From the NCBI RefSeq assembly GCF_000002075.1, contig NW_004798079.1, forward strand, positions 226,494 through 290,493: a DNA stretch of 64,000 nt. The letters run 5' to 3'. Below are positions 33,301-45,300 of the stretch, piece by piece. The position numbers were made by a program, and so were the translations under genes. Under the pieces are notes generated by a model. It ran no database searches. It was not told where the DNA came from and was given only the letters and a program-made list of their open reading frames with translations. The DNA is from Aplysia californica. Taxonomy: Eukaryota; Mollusca; Gastropoda; Aplysiida; Aplysiidae. Every line of letters starts with the position of its first letter. Position 1 is the first letter of the stretch.

Positions 33301-36300
33301 GAGAGAATTGAGAGAAGGAAGGGGAAAGGAATGAGGGAAGGGAGAAGAAGTGCGAGGACAGTTGGTTCACCTGATCGTTGTCGTCATCATCCAGACAGTT
33401 GCTGAGGTCCGACTCGATTCTCATGAGTTCTTGAAGCACGGCTGGAACAAAACACACAGAGATCCAAGTCAAAGACAAAGCAATATTTGGGAATTATAGT
33501 AATAATAATAACAATACTAATAATAATACTAATAATAATACTAATAATAAATAGCATTTGTATAGTGCATGTCCCCACTCGAAAGCAAGCTCTATGCGCA
33601 TTACACTATATTATTAATATGTGTCACGTTGGAATCAGACGTTCGTCAATTTTTGGGCATATGTGGTTATCGTTATCGTCTTAAAGCCTGTTCATTTGCC
33701 TTCATTTTGGTGAAAAAAATATCCATCTATGTTGAATAGAAGTCAAAATATTTGCGATTGAAGGAGGTCAGGGTCTCCCGGCTTCAAAGGCAAAATTAGC
33801 GAGAAAATGGCCGCCAAAGTTTGGTAACTTCCATAGCCTGCAAGTCATTGGAAACTGAAAATTTACATTTCCTGTGCCTTTATTCAATGTTTTTCAGTAA
33901 AATCCACACAAATATGTGTTTTTAAAAGGACATAAAAAGTGTTGAGCCAAAAGAGAAAATTAGAAAAAAATAGCCCATTGGCCGGAAAAGTGCTGACTTC
34001 TCTGATTTCATTATTTTGACGAGTGCCTTACTTCACCACGTTGCCTCACAGATCTCAAAGCTACCCTCATTATTTAGTTTCTCACATATCCACTCCCTCC
34101 CCCTAACCCTTCATTAAAGAAAGTGTAAACACTCTTTAAAAGACAAGGAGAGTTTTCTCTATAACCAAACAAATATACACACCAATGAAACCAAATTTCT
34201 CCTAAAGGTAGGGCAATGCCCACTTTTGGGGTAGGTCAAGGTTTCTGGAAACCCCTGGAATCTGGATTAGCCCGCTTGTCCTTAAAAGCGACCAATTACA
34301 GGTTGGTTTTTTTTCCCTTAAAAAACACATTGACACCAGGAATGAAACTTATCAACTGAGAACCTCCACTGAAAGCACATTTTCCCTTGGACCAGGCCAA
34401 TAACTCATGGTACAGCACCTTACAAGCTAATACAGGGTGCCCACTACGGATGGAATCAGCCGATCGGGCCGATTGCCCAAACTAGGTCGCCTCAAAAACA
34501 AACGTGTTTGTTTTCAGTTTCAGGCGACCGAGTCAGGCGATCAGCCCGATCCATCCGTAGCCGGCACTCCGTATAATACTCCAAGGTTGCTCTACAAAGG
34601 TGCTTTGCAACCTTTTTATAGCCAGTGCCCAATTCTGCCATTTCTAAGAGGCTAACATTTCTACTGTATCACCCACCTCCATGTATTTCCAAGTGGAGAA
34701 TGAAATGATAGCTGTCGCTGTCCCTATGGCCCATCACAATTACCAAATGTGAGGCATCAAGGTGAAATCAGGCGCTCGTCAAAATAATGAAATCAAAGAA
34801 AACGACATTCTTCCGTCGGTTTGGCAATTTTTTCCCAATTTTTGTTTTCTGGCTCACCATCTTTTACCGTGTTACGTCGATTTAAAAACACATTTCTGTG
34901 TGGATTCTCCTGAAAAATGTTCATTAAAAGGAAAAAAATGTAAATTTTCGGTTTCCAAGGAGGACTCTCAAGCTATAGAAGTCGCCAAACTTTGGTAAGT
35001 TATTTTCTCGCTAATGTTACCTCTGAAACCAGGCGATCCCTATTTCTTTCAATTGCAAATATCTCGACTTCTATTAAAGATAGATTGGTATTTTTTTCAC
35101 TGAAAGCAACACAAATAGACCAGCTTTTAGGTGATACCAATAACTCTATATGCCCCAAAATTGACGAGCGCCTGATCCCACCACGTCGTGACACAAATCG
35201 CCCACTCGTTCGTACATATTGCCCAGGTTTGCAGGCTCTGCTCTACAATGACTAACTAATGAACAGAGCAAGCAAAGGAAGGGGCTCGATGAAAGAAAAA
35301 ATGGAGCCAAAATAAAGCCAACCTCATGGGCATGGTAAAAAAAAATCTCAAATAATAAAAGAAAAGCCACAATTTTAAAAAATAAAACTAGATCTATTAA
35401 ATTTCTAAAAACTGAATAAAAGCAGTTCCAAATATTTTGCTATTCAAATTTTTTAAAACTCACCATCTTGCAGTCTCTGTCTCCGCACGAATCTGTCTCC
35501 GTCCGAGGCCATCGTCTGACGTCTGCTCGTCAAGCTCGGAGAGGGCGACCACAACGACGAATGTGCCGACGTTCCCGACGGGTGGCCAGGCTGAGGCGGT
35601 GAGTACAGAGTCTGACGATTCTCCAAACGAGACAGCCCGCCCCTCTGGACTCGGACGGGAGAATTTTCCAGTTGCATTTTCTCTTCAGGTGTTGGCGATG
35701 GTGGCAAAGACGGAAGAGAAAAGGGATGTTTGTTCTTCTTCAGCGGAGACGCTGACAGTGGCGGAGAAGACCAAACATTAGAGCTGCTCATGTCTGAAGG
35801 AGCCTGATTATCCGTGCATTCTGTCGCATGATGGGTAGGACTAGTCGTCGAACACGAGGTCCCATCAATGTCTGGTACACGTTCTAATCGAGGCGTTTTG
35901 ATTTTTGTATACGGCAACTCATGAGACACATTTTGTTGTCCTGGTACTTGGAAATCGTCACCAGCGTGGAAATCATCCGCCCACTCTTCATCAGCAGACG
36001 TAGATGGTCTGGAGCGTTTCCTTACAGAAGAAACTCGCTCCTCAGATGATGGAGAGTTAGGACTTCTTTGTCTTTTGCTTCTCTCTTCAATAGAACACGG
36101 AAGTTTTTCTTCCAACTCTTCGACTTCTGACCCTGATTCTTTGATTTCACTCTCCTGCAAGTTCACGTGGCTGTGGTACAGATGAGCGCTGCTCTCCTCC
36201 GTGACCGCATGTCCTTCACACTCTAGGACAAGATGTTCAGATCCTTCGTCAAATTTTCCCCTCTTTTCTTGTGATTCAAGATTCTCTGCTGATTTCCTCT

Positions 36301-39300
36301 TCATTTTCCCTTCATTTTTGGTCAAGTTAATACACATTTCTACCGGAGGATCTTTATCTCCAAATGTTTGTTCATCAAATGTTTGTTCATCATTGCTTTG
36401 ACAATTTTCCCCATTGGACGTTTCACAACTCAGAATTTTGAAAGATGTCCTTTGACTATCAGCAACACCATCGTTTTTACTACAACAACCCCCACTGCTG
36501 GCTTCAGTATTTGAGCGCATCTCAGCACCATCATCCTCACAGGTTTGCACCGTTTGCAGATCATTCCTCTCCTTCCCTGTCCTATCCTCACCAACACGTC
36601 TACCATCACTTTCAGTGTCCGCACTTTTGTCAAGACATTCTGTTGTTCCATAACCTGAATCTACAGGATGGATTTCTCCGACACCGACATTGCATTCTAC
36701 AAGTTCGCCCTTAGATTGTACAGCAACACTTTCACACTGTCCACCGTCTAACCTGTCAGATGAAGCATCCACAGTCTCAGCTTCTGGCTTTGTCCAGTTT
36801 TCCACACAATCAGAAAGACCCGAACAGCATTCATCTCTCTGACTGTCCCTTTTAACCTCAGACCTTTGTTCAGTAGTTTCCCCTCCAGCCGTTAGAACGG
36901 ACAAATGATCAGACTGATCTTCAACATGTGTAATTTCATTAAGTTTTTCTGACATTTGATATGTTTCGCGAGTCGAATTTTCCTCCCACACGACCCCAGC
37001 AACATCAGCTGTACACATTTCTCTGGGATTCATTCTCCCTGGACTGTCAGAGACAGGGTCACTTTGTCCACTGTTACTCCGGTCTTCACTGTGTCCACTG
37101 TTACTCGGGTCTTGAGCTGCAGTCCTACTGCTGTTTTCCAAATCACATAAACTTTCACAGTGGGAAGCCACATTACTTTTCAAACTGCCACTTTTAGAGT
37201 TTTCCTCAACATCACTTCTTCTATCTTGTCTTGCATCTGCGTCAAATTCTGTTACAATCTCCCCATCTGACACGCCACTCTCTTTCACAGCTGAGCCTAT
37301 ACCAGTTGTAATGCAATTTTCAGATTCAACAAAATCTTCAACTTTCTCGTCTGAAGTTAGAGAATTATTCAAACTGACTGCATTTGGATCAACAATACTA
37401 AGGTTAGCACTTTCAGTAGTTTCAGAAGTCAACAGCTTTTCACCAAGAGGGTTACTGTGAGCGTGGTCTTTTTGTTCATTGTGAGTCTCACCTAAAACTT
37501 CACTCTTTGCCTCTTCATCATCTTCTTCGAAAATGACAGGGAAGGAAAAATCAGACAAAATGTCTGAATGGAGATCTACTGTATCTGTGCTGGATTCCGC
37601 TTGAGAAAATACCAGGTTGAGGTCATCCTCATCGGCAAAATCACTGATTCCACTGGTCACTGACCGCTGCTCATCCGATACTTCCGACACTTGTGAGTCT
37701 GATTGGTCACTCCCATCCCCCGGGGAGACGCTGCTTTTGTCAGAGCTCACATTTTCCAAAGTAGAGAGAGCGGGAAGTTTGAAAACATGTGCATCCTTGT
37801 CATCACTGCTTTCATCCTTATTGAAAACATGAGCGTCCAAGTCTCCACTGCTTTCATCCTGTGCATTCTCGTCACCACTGCTTTCATCCTTATTGAAAAC
37901 ATGTGCATTCTCGTCACCACTGCTTTCATCCCTATCTCCAGAAATCTGAATAGATCTGGAAACATTCTCTGAAGAATGTGAATGCACAGAGATAGCTTCC
38001 ACTGGAATAGGCATAATATTCTCATTTTGCTTAGGTTCAACAGAGTTCTCTTCGAGGGGCAATACATATGATGGACTGAGTGACGATGTTTCTAAGAAGC
38101 CTTGAGTAAGAAAAATTGGAGGAGAGCTTTCACTAACTGGAGTGTCACCGACATGAAGTAAGCCAAGCCCTTTAATGAAATCATCTTTACGGACAGCTGG
38201 GTCACCACTTTCTTCCACACAAGAAAGTGTCATGTTTGTCAAATCATCACGTCTTGGGTTTTCGTTTTGGTAGCTAGAGGTTACTTCAGCTCCTGAGGTC
38301 AACAATTCAACAGTCTCCGATTCCTTCAGCTGCTTGCACTCAATGCGGGAATCATCTTGATCAGATACTGTGTTATTTCTGCTTGTATTAAAATTTATCG
38401 TTTCACTTTCAACAACAACAACATCATCATACACACATGCTGCCATCTCTATGGACTCAGCATTGTCTACAGAAGAAGATGTCACACCTCGTTCCGTGTC
38501 ACTTTCTGAGGAGGGACAACTCTGGCTGAACAATTCAGGTGTGGACTGTACTTGAGAGCTACCGTCGACATGTTTGGCGGCTTCACTGTCCTCGGGGAAC
38601 GACTCGGGCACAGCATCAGCGGGCTTACAGTTCTCATCAGCGAGCTTACAATTCTCAGCAGTGAGTTTACAGGTATCGTCAGAGAGCTTAGAGGTATCAT
38701 CAGTGAGTTTAGAGGTATCAGCAAGCTTAGAGGTATCATCAGTGAGTTTACAGGTGTCATCAGTGTCTAACTTCTGTGCGGAGTCACTCTGAGACGGCCC
38801 AGTCTCAGATCCATAAGGCCACCGAACATCCGAGCCATTCTCTGTTCTCAAGGCAAAGATATCACCTTGAATAGGTATCTCCTCACTGCTACATTCTCCT
38901 GCCACCTGATCATCTGGCTCCACCGATTCTCCAACTGAATCACAAATCATCTTGCCACTTTCATCCGATACAGCATGCGTGTGATGACTAAGACAACTCT
39001 TTTCTTCTGACTTGAGTGCACTGTTGACTTCATCATCATCAACGTTATTGAGTTCTTCTGTGAATAATTTTTTGGGTTCCTTCATAGCAGCAGTCTCAAG
39101 TCCACCAAGCCGTTTCATTTCATCTCTTCCCACCCTTTCACCACAATCAACAGTTAATGTCTCCATCTCTGCATTGACAACCTCACCTACTAAAGAGTCC
39201 GGGTGTCGGACACTATCTATGGACGGTTGTTCTGTTGCTCCTACTTCACCTTTAGCCTGGTCACTCGACAAACCCGGCTCCAAATCCTTCTTACAAAGTG

Positions 39301-42300
39301 GATGACCAGCTGACTGGCTCGGGTCTTTTTCCACGGAAGCAAGTACACATTGTCTTTTCTGTTCTTTGTGATCTGCGTCATCAGTTTCTTCACTGTCCCT
39401 TGTGGGGTTGTTTGCACATTCTTTCACCCTTTCACAATTATTTTCCCCACACAAAAATTCTTCTTTCTCAGAGTAGGTGCCAATGGAAGGGCCCAGCACC
39501 ATATTATAATTTGTTGTGACGACTTCTCGAAGCAGTCTCATATCTGCATCAACACTGAACTGCACGTTGTAATTTGTTGCCACGACTTCTCGCATCCGTC
39601 TCATCTCTTCATCCGCATTGCCAGAACAATTGCTTGAAAATTCTGCCTTTTTGGCTGAAGCACCTTTGCTGTTACGACTTAATTCAGCGACAATCCCTCG
39701 CCCTTCCTTGCCACGATGAGTGGTAGTTTTTAATCTCTGTAGAACTGCACGACCACTTTTACGAGTTTCAACACGTGAAACATTTTTTTTCACTTTCTCT
39801 CGACATTCCTTCACACTCACAACACGGCTGCTCTTCTCAAAACTTGTGTTATTTTCTACTTTCTCACCAGTGTTTCTACCACCACTGTCTCTGTGATCAC
39901 TTTCCACACCCAAAATATCTTCACCTGCAGGTCTCTGTGAAAGAATATCGACCAGACTACCTGCTTGTCCACTGGGAAAATTGGATTCATCACCGTCACA
40001 ATCAACACCCTTGTTACCCTCAGACAAAGTTGAGACAGCTTTCTCTTCGTTATCCAAAGTCACGTCCTGGGACATTTCCATCAACCCTGTTTGACCTTCA
40101 ATGTTAAAATCATGAGTAGCGTCAGCGACTTGACACTCACTATTTATTTGAACTTGGTTTGTGCTTACGGTGGTGTCCAAATTGAACTCATTCTCCTCAT
40201 TTTGCATGATACCATCGTTTTCATTGTTCGGAGTCCCCAAAAGACAAGCCGTAACATCTAATCCAGGCAGCTTTCCACCTTCATCTGCAGGCAAATGTTT
40301 TGTCAGTGTACATGAGTTTGGGCTCAAATCTGTGTTAGTATTGACAACATCATCCTCTCCATTCATATCTTTAACCGAGCATAAATCTGAGGTAACGTCT
40401 GAAGTATTATTCTGAAAGTCCCTCTGAAGGAACGCATCATCAGTAGCTCCTAACGTTATTTCAAAGCCTTGCGAAGTTCTCCTGGACAAGGTCACTTCCT
40501 GCGATGCGTCAATGACGAGAGTGTTGTCGTTGGTCGTGGGAGGAGAACTCTCAGATTCACTGCCACATTCCTGGACAGGACTTAGGCCAGACAGAGCCAG
40601 TTCACTCTTGACAGCTGCCCCCTCTGCACTCTCAACAGGGGTACTTGTGACATAACAGGACATTTTTGAAACATCTGAGGATACACTCAAAGCTTCCATA
40701 TCTTCATCACCTCCTTCCGGCATGCTTACAACTTCCGTATTTTCATCATTTTCTTCCGGCAGACTTACAGCTTCCGTATTTTCATCACTTCCTTTCGGCA
40801 CACTTACAGCTTCCGTATTTTCATCATTTTCTTCCGGCACATTTACAGCTTCCGTATTTTCATCATTTCCTTCACCAACAATAACCACAGTGTTGTCATT
40901 GTCAACAATCTCTGTAATATCAAGACTTTCCCTGCGCTCCCCTTCGGCATGATCAGTTGTCTTTATCAGATCTTCCTTCTTGTTCGCATCAGTCTTTTTA
41001 GTCGCAAGATTTGTCTCATCATCTGTCTCCACCAATGTTGTTGGATTGCTCTCGTCCATTTTAGTTTCTTGTGAATAAACAAACATAGAAATACTTGTTG
41101 TATCTTCAGACTCGCCCTTTGAAACTGAGCCTGTCTCAACAAAGACTTCACCATTCTCCGCTGCGGCTGTCTCACCTGAAATACGTGCACCTCTATGTAA
41201 AACAGTGTCATTAACTACTGAAGTACTTTTTCCACTAGCTCCTCCCGCCAAAGCTTCACGATAACCTGACAAAACGTCCCCATCTGTCACTTGCTGTGGG
41301 ATTTCAATCATTTTTTCTCCCGAAGCACCACAGTTGTCAGTACAAGTGTTACCCTCAAGACCTTCGTCGTGTACTGGAAGATGGGTCTTACCAAAGTCTT
41401 CACCTCGCACTGAGGGTACATCAACTGCTTTCAAGGCTCCAGAACCACCAACAAGTAAATCCTCATTTTCTGCACTTAAATTCTTTTCTGTAGCATTCAT
41501 AGAGAAGTTCCTGACATTCACGAAAGCATTTTCAGGAAACCCTTGGTTAGAATTGTTATTAATCTTTTGATTACTGTCATGTTTTTCCACTTCTTTATCA
41601 TCTGCAGGTGACATAGTTTGAATCTGACCACTTTCACTGCTAGTCGCCACATTCGGAATCTCCTCCTCATCCTCTTGACTATTCAGAAGATTGAGAATAA
41701 CATGCTCTACACTAACTTTGCTAGATGAGAAATCAGCATCTCGAGCATCATCTTCATCAGAAAATTCAACGTGCACACTGGCACTTTTGTCCCTCACATC
41801 AACTGACCGTTGACATTGTACGGAAAGTTCTTTGCAAGCAGACATGACTTTACTGACAACAGTATCCACAGAACCACCGTTGACATCATTTTGCCCTGGT
41901 GCTTCGGAAACGCAGACTGTGGTCGGGGGAAGGACATTATTGCTACCGGTACAGGAAGAGACAGAAGGTTCATTAATCCACACTGGAGCTGTGTTGTCAT
42001 CAAAAAGCATTGCATTTGAGTCTGAATCAGGTTCCATTGTATTTTCGCCCAAGTCAGGTTTCATCAATTTGGGTGCATGTGAACCATGATCCTCAATTTC
42101 TTCATGATGTTCAGCGTTGCACTCTACTACACTGGTGTGGTCAGCCTGATTGCTGCTCCCCGCTTTTTGCAAAGACTCATGGTCACTCTGACTGCTTGGC
42201 TGTTCCAATGACTGATGGTCATTTTGACTGCTTGGCTGTTCCAAAGACTGATGGTCACTTTGACTGCTTGGCTGTTCCAATGACTGATGGTCACTTTGAC

Positions 42301-45300
42301 TGCTTGGCGGTTCCAAAGCCTGATGGTCACTTTGACTATTATTCCCTGGCTGTTCCAATGATTGACTGTCACTTTGACTGCTTGGCTGTTCCAATGACTG
42401 ACAGTCACTTTGACTACTTGGCTGTTCCAATGACTGACGGTCACTCTGACTGCTGGGCTGTTCCAATGACTGACGGTCACTCTGACTGCTGGGCTGTTCC
42501 AATGACTGACGGTCACTTTGACTGCTGGGCTGTTCCAATGACTGACGGTCACTTTGACTACTTGGCTGTTCCAATGATTGACGGTCACTTTGACCGCTGT
42601 TCCCAAACAATTCAGGTGTCTGCCAGTCGTACTGACTGCAGCTTTCTATCACTTCATACATCTGATGCTCAGTTCCACATCTGTTGCTGTCACCACCAAG
42701 CTGTCCCGAAGAATGAGGCTCAGGTCGACAACTTTCTCCCGGCAGTACAGACGCCAGACGGTCACTTTGAGCGTTACTTCCCAGCTGCTCTGAGAGCTGA
42801 GAGTCAGGGCCTACACCTGAGCCTGACGACGGAGATGAGTCCACAACAAAAGCTGCTGAACTTTCAACAATTTCAGCAGCTGTAACGAGGTGACTTTCTG
42901 CCGAATAAACGTTCAGATTGTTTTTAGGAAGTGCATTAAGTTGAACATTTCTGACGTAAGCATTTGTCACCGACGGTAACACTTCCCTATCTGTCAGTGA
43001 CGGTAACACTTCCCTATCTGTCAGTGACGGTAACACTTCCCTATCTGTCAGTGACGGTGACATTTCCCTATCTGTCAGTGACGGTGACACTTCCCTATCT
43101 GTCAGTGACGGTGACACTTCCCTATCTGTCAGTGACGGTGACACTTCCCTATCTGTCAGAGACGTTAACACTTCCCTATCTGTCACTGACGGTAACACTT
43201 CCCTATCTATCACTGACGGTAACACTTCAGCACCTGTCAATGACGGTGACACTTCAGCATCATTTTCTTCAGGCTCGAGAACATTTTCTGTACTTGTGAC
43301 CGGTAAGAACTGTGCTTTCCTATTTCCCGCATGTGAATGAACATTTCTGAAACGCTCCTCTTGCTCGCTGTGCACGACAGAAATGACGTCATCGCCTATG
43401 TTCCTGCCACCAGTGTCTTCCTGTTTGCTCCCATCTCTACTAGTAGATGAGCTGTCAATTTCTTTTTCTACAAGCTCAGAATGTTCTTTGTTCTCTTCAC
43501 TGTACACATACAAAGTTTTGCAAGATTCGGGGCCAACATTCACGATATCACAAGCAGCGTCAGTTTCTCTGTCTTTGGACGGTTTCATCTGTGTAATAAT
43601 ACCGTCACTGCAAAGAGTTTTGCCCGATGAATCAGTGCCGATCTCTAAAGGCTGGATTGAACATTCGACATTTTTATCAACTCGATTTAAAGGAACAGTT
43701 GTCGAATCACTTTTCGGAGGTGAACTAAGTCCATGTTTTGAGGACGGTGCTGGAGGTGAAGCACAAAGATGGGTGAAAACTGTTGGCTCATCAGGAAGAC
43801 TTTTACAGGGGGGAGTAGCACCAACTGAAGAACTATTACGGCTCGATTTGTCTGCACTCGATTCGATCAGAGGTACACGAGCTTCACTGTTGGGTAACGT
43901 AAACTGACATTCTTTATCCTCAGATTTTTTCGCTACTTGGACAAAAACGTCAACACCTCTCTTCAATTTTGTGTCTGTCTCCGAGGGCGTGTTTGCACGA
44001 CAATCGTTGTGAACTGTGGCTGGTGAGTTCTGGCAAAGATTTGGCGGCCTGAGCAAGTTGGAGGACGGAACGGGAGATGACGAAGGTACTGTTGTAACGT
44101 GGACACCGGGACGGAGCGGGGATTTCATCGAGGAGTCCTCACAGCACATCGACTCGTTACTGACAAAAGTATTTTCACACACGCTGGACGTATCAAGACG
44201 AACACTTCTGTCCAAGAATTCGGTGATTCTTCTCTGGTTTTGCTCCTCAGAAGCATCTACACCTGCAGACTGCCCGTCAGAACTTGCCACACTACTCTGG
44301 GCCGCAGCTTTCTGAGGACAGAAATGACACAGGCACTGAGCAAAAAATTACAGAAATCCACTGTCAATAACAAGTAGCTCTTTACAGATTAGGCATCTTT
44401 TTTTTTGTTTTATGGCGCTCTCAACACAATAAGGTCATATAAGTGCCGAAGAATAGATGTTTCACAAGAGAGTAACATACACTAAAAAAGAAGGAGGAGA
44501 GATAAGGACGATAGACGTTTGATAGGAAAGAAGAAGCAAACCACACCAGAGCACCCGCCAACCATCCACAATTTAATACTTTAATTTTGATATTTTTGTA
44601 CCCATTTAAAAACAAAAACAAAACAGCTACAACAAATACAACTACAATAACTAACCACAACAACACAATCAAAAGTTTGGTACTAATCTGGTTCTACAGA
44701 TATTTACAGCTGAAGGTTCAAATATAAATTCTCTGGCTATCTGAAACAAAAAGTGTAACAGTGCACACTATTGAATGCCACACAATGGCCTCTTGTAAAG
44801 TAGCAAAGAGTTATGAGGGCTAGTGATCCTAGAGATGAAGCGATTTCTCTCATGCCACATAATTTGCTCTAACTCACAGGTGCACAGCCACTTTTAAGTA
44901 TAGCTGAATAACTTGACTCTCTTCTTTAAGGTGTTCCCTTAAAAGAACGGAATTTATATATGAGGAGCGCCACTGGACTTTTGTAAAAATAACTGAAACT
45001 TTTTTTTAGACTAGATTCAGCTTGAGACGAAGCAATACATGCAACAAAACAAAACGTCATATCATCATCATCAAAGCCTTCCACCCTGGCAGGGTATATA
45101 TAGGCTACATACACGCTCCTTCATCTCTGTCCTGGGCCATCCTTTCACCCTGGCAGGGTATATATAGGCCACATACAAGCTCCTTCCTGTCTGTCCTGGG
45201 CCATCCTTCCACCCCTGGCAGGGTAGAGGCCACATACACGCTCCTTCCTGTCCATCCTTCCACCCTGGCAGTGTATAGGCCACATACACGCTCCTTCCTG

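Noticed and set aside
35437-44377. Many + strand ORFs opposite exon 6, including a 291-residue one
   Set aside because: Antisense shadows of the giant exon; their repeats mirror the SQ and TDREV arrays in a non-coding frame.
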